Shown: positions 34,473 to 41,021 of the stretch, piece by piece | Position numbering within the stretch: position 1 is the stretch's first letter | Layout of the letters: the number at the start of each line of letters is the position of its first letter | NCBI GenBank assembly: GCA_902589475.1 | Contig: CACITD010000020.1 | Span: 1-41,021, forward strand | From: an uncultured Alphaproteobacteria bacterium | GTDB lineage: Bacteria > Pseudomonadota > Alphaproteobacteria > Thalassobaculales > Thalassobaculaceae | Length of the DNA stretch: 41,021 nucleotides | Reading direction: 5' to 3' | Translations under genes and position numbers: made by a program | The notes under the pieces: generated by a model | Database searches by the model: none | The model's input: only the letters and a program-made list of their open reading frames with translations | Told to the model about the DNA's origin: nothing

Positions 34473-35186
34473 ATGGAGATGGTTTTGAGTAAGAAAACTT
34501 GCGTCATTACAGGTGTTGGTTGGGGAACTGGAAATGCAATAGCACGTAAATTCGCGAACTCGGGCTACTCAGTAGCGATGTTAGCTCGTCGGGGTGACCG
34601 ACTTGAACAACTTGAAAGCGAAATTGAGAATGCGCACGCTTTTCCTTGCGATGTAACAGTCACGGCAGCCTTAAAAGAAACTTTGAAAAAAATTTCCAAA
34701 GATTTAGGGCATCCGTCTGTTGTTATTCATAATGCCGTGTCTGGGGCCTGGGGGACATTTATGGAAATCGACCCCAGCGATCTTGAAAAAACGTTTCAGG
34801 TCAACACCATGGCCCTTTTACATTTAGCGCAATTCACTCTGCCTAAAATGATGGAGGCAGGCTATGGTTCATTGATTTGTACGGGTAATACGGCCGCCCA
34901 CCGGGGGCGAGCCGGCTATGCGGCTTTCGCTCCGACGAAAGCAGCTCAACGAATACTGGCACAATCAATTGCTCGGGAGGCTGGTCCTAAAGGCGTGCAT
35001 GTCGCATACGTCACTATAGATGCAGTTATAGATTTGAGGTGGACGCGCAAAAGATATCCCGACAAACCAGATGATTTTTTTATAAAACCAGACGAAATAG
35101 CTGATGAGGTCTTCCATGTTGCAAATCAGTCAAAGGGGGCGTGGAGTTTTGATGTTGAGATACGACCACATGCCGAAAACTGGTAG
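34473..35186 (+). CDS. Atypical SDR (c10-like) lacking the catalytic Tyr
   Basis: A 237-residue SDR. The cofactor motif is TGVGWGTG. At the place of the usual Tyr-x3-Lys it has Phe-Ala-Pro-Thr-Lys (YAAFAPTKAA), so the catalytic Tyr is replaced by Phe, and the usual Ser region reads CTGNTAA. This matches a known atypical SDR subgroup (c10) whose chemistry is unclear. ATG starts at 34473 and 34479 and a TTG at 34485 are possible; GGAG at 34475-34478 fits the TTG best. It is 18 bases before the MhpD-like gene. Confidence 0.85.
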   Translation: MEMVLSKKTCVITGVGWGTGNAIARKFANSGYSVAMLARRGDRLEQLESEIENAHAFPCDVTVTAALKETLKKISKDLGHPSVVIHNAVSGAWGTFMEIDPSDLEKTFQVNTMALLHLAQFTLPKMMEAGYGSLICTGNTAAHRGRAGYAAFAPTKAAQRILAQSIAREAGPKGVHVAYVTIDAVIDLRWTRKRYPDKPDDFFIKPDEIADEVFHVANQSKGAWSFDVEIRPHAENW

Positions 35187-35204
35187 GGTGTAGGGGGGAT
35201 TACA

Positions 35205-35993
35205 GTGATAAGCAAAAGCAAAAAAAAGCGAGCCTCAAGTCTCATTTGGGAAGCATGGCAAAACGGTCATGCATTGAGAGATTTTCCAGAAGATTTAGGA
35301 CCATCCAATCGCTCAGAGGCCTATCAAATTCAAATGGAATATGCAGGCTTTAGTTCACAGCCAATTTTCGGATGGAAGATCGCGGCGACAAGCGAAGCCG
35401 GCCAAAAACATATTGGGGTCAGTGCGCCGATCGCGGGGCTTTTGCTGCATGAAAATATCTACACATCGGGGTCTAAACTCATATTCGAAAACAATAGGAT
35501 GGCAGTTGCTGAGCCCGAGTTTGCTTTTAGTATGGGCAAACGTTTGGAACCAAAACAAGGCTTTTACACCGAAAATGAGGTACTGGAAGCAATTGATAAG
35601 CTGCATCTAGCTATTGAATTACCAAATTCTCGATTTGAGCATTTTGAGAAAGTAGGAGAGTATAAATTGATAGTAGATAATGCTTGCGCGCATCATTTTA
35701 TAATCGGAAATGAAGTGGAATTTAATTGGAGAGATACTGACCTGGCCAAACAAAAAGTCACAATATCAACGAGCCGTAGTGCAAAAAATTTTGGTTCTGG
35801 GGCCAATGTCTTACGCCATCCAATAACCGCGTTGACATGGTTAATTAACGAACTTTCTCAAAACGGAATACCATTAAATAATAAAGCTGTGGTGACAACG
35901 GGTAGTTGCACAACGCCCATTCCAATTAAACAAGGGGATAATGTGATTGCTGACTTTGGAAAACTTGGTTCCGTTAGCGCGACGATTGAATAA
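35205..35993 (+). CDS. 2-keto-4-pentenoate hydratase-like protein (MhpD/FAH family)
   Basis: A 262-residue protein of the fumarylacetoacetase-like hydratase/decarboxylase family. AYQIQMEYA, GWKIAATSEAGQKHIGVSAPIAGLL, AVAEPEFAFSM and the GSCTTPIPIKQGDNVIADFGKLGSV end are the MhpD pattern, with acidic metal ligands in the EPEFAF block. GTG start behind GGGGGA. The family hydrates 2-hydroxypentadienoate or decarboxylates oxo-adipate-type acids. With the upstream SDR it forms a two-gene unit divergent from the hydratase operon. Confidence 0.87.
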   Translation: MISKSKKKRASSLIWEAWQNGHALRDFPEDLGPSNRSEAYQIQMEYAGFSSQPIFGWKIAATSEAGQKHIGVSAPIAGLLLHENIYTSGSKLIFENNRMAVAEPEFAFSMGKRLEPKQGFYTENEVLEAIDKLHLAIELPNSRFEHFEKVGEYKLIVDNACAHHFIIGNEVEFNWRDTDLAKQKVTISTSRSAKNFGSGANVLRHPITALTWLINELSQNGIPLNNKAVVTTGSCTTPIPIKQGDNVIADFGKLGSVSATIE

Positions 35994-36013
35994 GTTCTGT
36001 TGTAAAAAAGTGT

Positions 36014-36646
36014 TCAACGGCTTTTTAAATGTCCTCTAGGCTTCACCGAAGAATGGGAGTTCATTGTTTTGTTAATTGACTCATAAAGCTCATCTCCCCG
36101 TGATTCCGTCATTAGATTTCTTGGGGGTGATTGTAGTTGACCCTGATCGTTTTCATGTGGTTCCGAAGTTTTTATCCGTTCAATCGTCTTTTGGAAGGGA
36201 TTGGTGGTATTTGATGACTTTGAATTTACCTTGTTATCCGGCGTATCTTCCACATTATACAAATCTCGATAGAACTCGATCTCTTTTGCAGCCGAAGTTA
36301 TGGGGTCTCCAGTAGCTGAAAAAGAGCTTAGGATTTCATGTCCTGTAACAGACCGCTTAATATCGTTAATTGCGCTCTCCTCATAGTCAGTCCTGGAACT
36401 GCTTTTGGAAATTATTTGTTCAACTTTCTTCAATAGAAATTGTTCACGTTCGTTCAATCCGTTTTGCTGTTGTTTTTCGAGGATGATTGTCAGTTTTTCG
36501 GATTGCCTTATAAATTTCTGGTTATACTCCTTTAAGATCCCAATCAATTCTTCTTTTTGTAAAAGTTTATCCTCTAGAATCTTGATTTTATCAAGCAACT
36601 TCTCTCTTGATAATTCGGCTTCATTTTCTTTTTCGAGGTCTGACAT
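36014..36646 (-). CDS. Uncharacterised coiled-coil protein
   Basis: Not recognised. About 210 residues from the ATG at 36646 (a TTG at 36661 is also in frame). Residues 1-80 are a charged heptad-like helix (LLDKIKILEDKLLQKEELIGI, then KLTIILEKQ and FLLKKVEQII), a likely coiled coil. The rest is Ser/Asn/Pro-rich and probably disordered, with a possible short helix at KEIEFYRDLYN. No signal peptide or membrane segment. It is convergent with the MhpD-like gene and 100+ bases downstream of an SDR; a structural or scaffold role is possible. Confidence 0.65.
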   Translation of the reverse strand: MSDLEKENEAELSREKLLDKIKILEDKLLQKEELIGILKEYNQKFIRQSEKLTIILEKQQQNGLNEREQFLLKKVEQIISKSSSRTDYEESAINDIKRSVTGHEILSSFSATGDPITSAAKEIEFYRDLYNVEDTPDNKVNSKSSNTTNPFQKTIERIKTSEPHENDQGQLQSPPRNLMTESRGDELYESINKTMNSHSSVKPRGHLKSR

Positions 36647-36760
36647 AGTACGTTCATCCAAAAGAAAGTTGTTAATTTCTCAAGCTATCATATTAAGAAA
36701 TACGATAATACTATGCATGATTTGGACAGTTTCATAAATTTAATTGCCAGAGTTATTAAA

Positions 36761-37528
36761 TTAAGTTGGCGGTATAAAAGCGGCTTGTGTACCACCGTCG
36801 ACGGGTATTGTCGTTCCTGTTACATAGGATGCTTCTTTTGACAAAAGAAATTCAATTACATTTGCTATATCTGATGGCTCGGCAATTCTACCAAGGGGAG
36901 AAGGACCAGACGGTCTCCAATTTCCTTGGCTTTGGGGAGTACTCTTTTTGTTGACCATAGGTGTGTTTACAGTTCCTGGCGCTATAGCATTTACCGTAAT
37001 TCCATACTTTGCGCATTCAACAGAGAGTACTCTAGTGAGCTGACTAACGGCCGCCTTTGAAGCCGAGTAAGCCCCACTATCTATTTTAGGTCGCAATGCT
37101 GAAACTGACGATAGTAAAATAATCCTGGAAAGTTCGCCGTGACTGGCTGCATTTTTCAAAAAGGGGAGAGCTTCTCTTGCTGATAACCACAAACCTCTAA
37201 CGTTAATATCAAACACTGCATCAAAATCCTCTGTAGACATATCTTCCAGTGTCCCCAGTTTCAAAACGCCCGCGCACGCGATTAGTGCATTAATTTTTTG
37301 TTGATTTTTCTGTATTTCGGTAAAAATCTTTTTAAGAGCTTCCTCACTTCTTAAGTCACATGGTTTTGCAATGTAATTAGAATTATCTAACTCTTCTGAA
37401 GACTGTTCCAAACCATTTTTATCATTGTCGAGACCATAGATTTCCCAATCTTTTTTTAAAAGACGTTTTACTGTTTTCAGTCCTATTCCTGATGCTGCGC
37501 CTGTAATTAAACCGATATTTCTGCCCAT
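36761..37528 (-). CDS. SDR family oxidoreductase
   Basis: A 255-residue classical SDR. ITGAASGIG near residue 8, an Asp-type cofactor end (GLDND) suggesting NAD, CAG (in place of NAG), Ser in LLSSVSALRPK and Tyr-x3-Lys (GAYSASKAA) are intact, with VDGGTQA at the C-terminus. A GTG at 37552 would overlap the uvrB stop, but GGAG eight bases before the ATG at 37528 is the better start. It follows uvrB by 20 bases, probably in one transcript, an unusual pairing. Confidence 0.9.
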   Translation of the reverse strand: MGRNIGLITGAASGIGLKTVKRLLKKDWEIYGLDNDKNGLEQSSEELDNSNYIAKPCDLRSEEALKKIFTEIQKNQQKINALIACAGVLKLGTLEDMSTEDFDAVFDINVRGLWLSAREALPFLKNAASHGELSRIILLSSVSALRPKIDSGAYSASKAAVSQLTRVLSVECAKYGITVNAIAPGTVNTPMVNKKSTPQSQGNWRPSGPSPLGRIAEPSDIANVIEFLLSKEASYVTGTTIPVDGGTQAAFIPPT

Positions 37529-37548
37529 TCTAATATCTCCGTTGATTA

Positions 37549-39795
37549 TCACCGTCGCGCGTGCTGTTTTTGTCTCGATTTCTTCGGGTTTGGAGTAATA
37601 CTTCTAGCCTTAGAAGACTTGGCAGACGATAATCTTATCACTCCGCCTCGCGGTAATGGCTTGCCATCTATAGTCATGCCTAGTTCTGCTGCCTCCAGGC
37701 GTTTAATTTCATCCCTTAACCGGGCGGCCTCCTCAAACTCCAAGTTTGCGGCCGCTTCTTTCATTTGGACTTCAAATTCCTTTATGATTGTTTTTAAATC
37801 TTTATCTACCAGCTCGCTGCCACTCTCGCCGGCATCAATTGTTATTCGGTCGCTTCGTTCATAGACACTCTCAAGAATATCACCAATATTCTTTTTTACC
37901 GACTCTGGGGTAATGCCATGTTTTAAGTTGTATTCACTTTGTTTTTTGCGGCGACGGTCCGTCTCATTTATGGCATATTCGAGACTTCCTGTAAGATTGT
38001 CCGCATAAAGTATCACCCGTCCATCTACGTTCCGAGCTGCTCTCCCTATGGTTTGTACTAAAGAGGTGCGTGATCTTAAGTAGCCTTCCTTATCCGCATC
38101 TAGAATTGCAACGAGTGAGCACTCCGGAATATCTAATCCTTCCCGAAGTAAATTTATTCCTATCAATACGTCGAAAACACCCAACCTTAAATCACGTATA
38201 ATTTCAATTCGCTCGAGCGTATCAATATCTGAGTGAATGTAACGGACCTTAACTTGCGCCTCTAACATATATTCTGTTAAGTCTTCGGCCATTCTTTTTG
38301 TGAGTGTTGTTATAAGGACACGTTGTCCTAGCTCCGCACAGTTCTTACACTCGGCTATAACATCGTCCACCTGGCTTTTTGTTGGCCGAACTATGCAAAC
38401 TGGATCTATTAGCCCTGTTGGCCTCACTAGCTGCTCGGTGAATACACCAGCTGTTTTTTCTAACTCCCAGGGACCTGGGGTTGCAGAAACAAAAATTGTT
38501 TGGGGTCGCATCACGTCCCATTCTTCAAATTTTAATGGACGGTTGTCTAAGCAAGAGGGAAGTCGGAAGCCATATTGCGACAGGGTTGATTTTCTGGCAA
38601 AGTCCCCTTTATACATCGCCCCTATTTGCGGTACGGTCACGTGGCTTTCGTCCACCATTAAAAGGGCATTCTCGGGTAAGTATTCGAAAAGAGTAGGCGG
38701 TGCCTGCCCGGCCTCTCTGCCGGAGAGATATCGAGAGTAATTTTCAATTCCAGCGCAAGAACCTGTGGCGGCTATCATTTCTAGATCAAATGTAGTTCTT
38801 TGTTCTAGGCGTTGTGCCTCCAGTAACATACTATTTTCGTGTAGCTCTTTAAGACGGGCTTTTAGTTCAATTTTTATTTCATTGATTGCCTGGTTAAGTG
38901 TAGGTTTTGGGGTCACATAATGCGAGTTAGCAAAGACCCTGACTTGCTCTAATTCCGATGTTTTTTCGCCAGTCAGGGGATCAAACTCCTCAATACTCTC
39001 TAGGTCTTCTCCAAAAAAGGAAAGCCGCCAGGCTCTATCCTCTAGGTGAGCAGGAAAAATCTCTAAGGTGTCGCCTCGTACTCTAAAACAACCGCGCTGA
39101 AAATTTGTATCGTTTCTGCGGTATTGCAACTCTACAAGCCGTTTTCGCAGGTCTTGAGGTTCCAGAGATGACCCAACCTTGAGTATAACGGTCATATTTC
39201 CATATGTCTCAACTGCTCCAATGCCGTAGATACTGGAAACGGAAGCCACAATTATTACATCTTCACGTTCCAGTAGTGCACGTGTTGCAGAGTGCCTCAT
39301 ACGATCTATCTGTTCATTGATAGAAGCTTCCTTTTCAACATAGGTATCAGTACGAGGAACATAGGCCTCAGGTAAATAATAATCATAATAGGAAACAAAA
39401 TACTCTACAGCATTGTCCGGGAAAAAAGCCTTCATTTCCCCAAAAAGTTGAGCAGCTAGTGTTTTATTGGGTGCTAAGATTAAAGTAGGTCGTTGAACAT
39501 TTTGTATGACGTGAGCCATACTAAATGTTTTTCCAGAGCCAGTTACACCTAAGAGAACTTGATCCCATGCTGAGTTTTTTAAGCCATCTGTTAATTCAAA
39601 AATAGCTGACGGTTGATCCCCGGATGGCTTAAATTCTGATACGATTTTGAATTCACGGCCAGCATCTTGCTTGGCAACAGATGACTTAAGGTCGGGAGTT
39701 GTAGCGCCGACTAATTGTTGCGAAAACTTGTCGTGACGGCGCGCCTGGTTCTCTGCAGAACTATCTGGTCGATTAATACTTTGATTTTCGTTCAT
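37549..39795 (-). CDS. uvrB: Excinuclease ABC subunit B
   Basis: A 748-residue helicase-like damage-verification subunit of nucleotide excision repair. Walker A GVTGSGKT is at 83-90, the beta-hairpin [20 protein letters not shown] follows, DESH motif in [19 protein letters not shown] (motif VI), and a C-terminal UVR domain for UvrC contact ([20 protein letters not shown]). It is longer than the ~670-residue norm because of a ~50-residue polar N-terminal extension and a basic tail. No LexA-type GTTC-N7-GTTC box was seen upstream. Confidence 0.97.
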   Translation of the reverse strand: MNENQSINRPDSSAENQARRHDKFSQQLVGATTPDLKSSVAKQDAGREFKIVSEFKPSGDQPSAIFELTDGLKNSAWDQVLLGVTGSGKTFSMAHVIQNVQRPTLILAPNKTLAAQLFGEMKAFFPDNAVEYFVSYYDYYLPEAYVPRTDTYVEKEASINEQIDRMRHSATRALLEREDVIIVASVSSIYGIGAVETYGNMTVILKVGSSLEPQDLRKRLVELQYRRNDTNFQRGCFRVRGDTLEIFPAHLEDRAWRLSFFGEDLESIEEFDPLTGEKTSELEQVRVFANSHYVTPKPTLNQAINEIKIELKARLKELHENSMLLEAQRLEQRTTFDLEMIAATGSCAGIENYSRYLSGREAGQAPPTLFEYLPENALLMVDESHVTVPQIGAMYKGDFARKSTLSQYGFRLPSCLDNRPLKFEEWDVMRPQTIFVSATPGPWELEKTAGVFTEQLVRPTGLIDPVCIVRPTKSQVDDVIAECKNCAELGQRVLITTLTKRMAEDLTEYMLEAQVKVRYIHSDIDTLERIEIIRDLRLGVFDVLIGINLLREGLDIPECSLVAILDADKEGYLRSRTSLVQTIGRAARNVDGRVILYADNLTGSLEYAINETDRRRKKQSEYNLKHGITPESVKKNIGDILESVYERSDRITIDAGESGSELVDKDLKTIIKEFEVQMKEAAANLEFEEAARLRDEIKRLEAAELGMTIDGKPLPRGGVIRLSSAKSSKARSITPNPKKSRQKQHARR

Positions 39796-39943
39796 CAATT
39801 GCCTGTAAATGTTTTTTTGGTAAAGTAAAAAATGTAATTGCTTGCGATCAGGAAGGCCAACGTTAGCATTATAAATTAAGACGTGGAAGTAGCGGCGACT
39901 TTTACAAGGGCTTTAGTCGAAAATAGACAATTTAAGGATTATC

Positions 39944-40873
39944 ATGACAAATACGTTGGTAAAATTTTCCAATCCGCTAATAACAAGAGATGGAGATCAA
40001 AGGGCTTTCGTTGAATTTAATGGTTTCAAAACACTCTGGTTCAATACAGGTACACTCTGCAATATAGCGTGCTCGAATTGTTACATAGAATCTTCGCCAA
40101 AAAATGATCGACTGGTTTATCTTTCTTTCGCTGATGTCGTTGAGTTCCTTGACGAATTGGAGGAACTTTCGGGCAAAACCTGTGAAATCGGCTTCACAGG
40201 TGGCGAGCCGTTTTTAAACCCTGACTTTTTAAAAATGCTGGAGGAATGTCAGAGGCGAGACCTTTCAACTATGGTGTTAACGAATGCTATGAAGCCGCTG
40301 CAAAACAAAATCGATGGGCTGCTGCAGTTGAAAAAAGTTTTTGGCGCTAAAAAAATAGTATTTCGGGTATCTATAGATCATTACAACAAAGACCTGCATG
40401 AAGTTGAGCGAGGCGTTGGAACTTGGGATCCGATGATAAAAGGCTTGAAGTGGTTGAGAGATAATAAATATACAATAAATGTCGCTGGTCGAAGTTTGTC
40501 ACAAGAAAGTGATAACGAGTGCCGTGAAGGTTATAAAACCTTGTTTGACGAGCTTGGTCTGCGACTAGATGCATATAATCCTAGTGAGTTAGTTATCTTT
40601 CCCGAAATGGATATCACAGTGGATGTACCGGAAATAACTACGAATTGCTGGGAGATCCTCTCTGTTAGACCTGAAACACAAATGTGTGCATCTTCGCGAA
40701 TGGTTATAAAACGAAAAGGACAAAAAAGACCCATTGTCGTCTCATGTACTCTACTACCGTACGAGAGGGAATTTGAATTAGGAAAAACTCTGTCTGAGGC
40801 TAGTAAAAAGATATATTTAAATCATCAACACTGTTCGAAATTTTGTGTTCTAGGCGGTGCCTCTTGCAGTTAA
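39944..40873 (+). CDS. Radical SAM protein with Cys-rich C-terminus
   Basis: A 309-residue radical SAM enzyme. The cluster motif CNIACSNC has Cys39, Cys43 and Cys46; GGEP at 86-89 binds SAM; SIDHYNK follows. The C-terminal part holds Cys235, 248, 268, 297, 301 and 308, enough for an auxiliary iron-sulfur cluster, like SPASM/twitch enzymes, though spacing differs from the standard. It is divergent from uvrB and convergent with an unidentified gene. Substrate unknown; peptide or cofactor modification is one possibility. Confidence 0.87.
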   Translation: MTNTLVKFSNPLITRDGDQRAFVEFNGFKTLWFNTGTLCNIACSNCYIESSPKNDRLVYLSFADVVEFLDELEELSGKTCEIGFTGGEPFLNPDFLKMLEECQRRDLSTMVLTNAMKPLQNKIDGLLQLKKVFGAKKIVFRVSIDHYNKDLHEVERGVGTWDPMIKGLKWLRDNKYTINVAGRSLSQESDNECREGYKTLFDELGLRLDAYNPSELVIFPEMDITVDVPEITTNCWEILSVRPETQMCASSRMVIKRKGQKRPIVVSCTLLPYEREFELGKTLSEASKKIYLNHQHCSKFCVLGGASCS

Positions 40874-40888
40874 AAAACTAAGGTCGTT

Positions 40889-41021
40889 CTACCTTGAAGC
40901 CATTCTTGGGGTTGGCCATTTATCGCCATATTTTCTCAGAGGTAATCTCCATTCCAGGTTTTGATGACCGTTAATCTTTATTGCTAGATCATCTGAGATG
41001 CATATCTCTGCCCACGAGCCG
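40889..41021 (-). CDS. C-terminal end of an unidentified protein (5' part beyond window)
   Basis: The only open minus-strand frame at the right edge gives 43 residues ending SR before TAG at 40889-40891. It contains SWAEICISDDLAIKINGHQ and LPLRKYGDKWPTPRM, a composition like real protein. Its stop lies 15 bases from the radical SAM stop. Not recognised; too short to classify. Confidence 0.45.
   Translation of the reverse strand, partial: GSWAEICISDDLAIKINGHQNLEWRLPLRKYGDKWPTPRMASR

Noticed and set aside
38300..38740. 146-codon plus-strand frame inside uvrB
   Set aside because: Antisense shadow of a highly conserved gene, with no recognisable product.
39796..39943. LexA/SOS box upstream of uvrB
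   Set aside because: No GTTC-N7-GTTC or equivalent was found in the gap on either strand.
1..41021. CRISPR arrays, tRNA/rRNA genes, insertion sequences or prophage genes
   Set aside because: No regularly spaced repeats, cloverleaf-like sequences, transposase, integrase or phage-type proteins were seen by reading.

Overview
The window looks like a chromosomal segment of a marine-type alphaproteobacterium with a compact, AT-leaning genome. The evidence is a RegA/ActR-family response regulator (an alphaproteobacterial hallmark), many CaiB-type CoA-transferases, 2-oxoglutarate dioxygenases and SDRs, very short intergenic gaps, and convergent genes whose ends touch or overlap. The exact lineage cannot be fixed from this sequence. 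No tRNA, rRNA, CRISPR array, insertion sequence, integrase or phage gene was seen, and no gene-free stretch exceeds 300 bases.

Positions 1-6236 form a surface-polysaccharide locus: three family-2 glycosyltransferases (the first cut by the window edge) and a complete dTDP-L-rhamnose operon, rfbC-rfbB-rfbD-rfbA, with a plausible promoter upstream. Positions 6266-15239 form a catabolic island: a zinc alcohol dehydrogenase, a PhyH-type dioxygenase, a formyl-CoA-transferase-like protein, two tandem paralogous TfdA/TauD dioxygenases, an unlisted 59-residue membrane protein, a 3-hydroxyisobutyrate-dehydrogenase-like enzyme, and a CoA-transferase/CitE-type lyase pair overlapping by ATGA. The likely logic is oxidation, CoA activation, then C-C cleavage to acyl-CoA units; the substrate is unknown.

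Positions 15285-21487 form a membrane-lipid module: FAD oxidoreductase, DUF1365 protein, CFA-type methyltransferase and a GPH-type transporter on the minus strand, facing a secreted DUF6134-like protein and an SDR on the plus strand. The SDR has no ATG/GTG/TTG start; its best start is an ATC with a good Shine-Dalgarno. Positions 21657-30984 hold amine and D-amino-acid metabolism genes (an OrdL/PuuB-like oxidase, a DadA-like dehydrogenase, an N-acyl-D-amino-acid deacylase-like amidohydrolase, a quinone-oxidoreductase-like MDR). They also hold a second PhyH dioxygenase, a NIPSNAP protein, a DHA2 exporter and an orphan oligopeptide-type ABC permease broken by a one-base indel in a homopolymer.

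Positions 31155-35993 carry RegA, a split MaoC-type hydratase pair, a GntR/UTRA regulator and an SDR on the minus strand. Divergent to these are an atypical SDR lacking the catalytic Tyr and an MhpD-like hydratase. The divergent promoter region contains a perfect 16-bp palindrome, a strong operator candidate. Positions 36014-41021 carry an unrecognised coiled-coil protein, an SDR, uvrB, a radical SAM protein with a cysteine-rich C-terminus, and the C-terminal end of an unidentified minus-strand gene running off the window.

No single clearly new system stands out. The best candidates are the dioxygenase/CoA island with its hidden small membrane protein, the radical SAM gene with its unknown neighbour, and the palindrome-controlled hydratase/SDR divergon.
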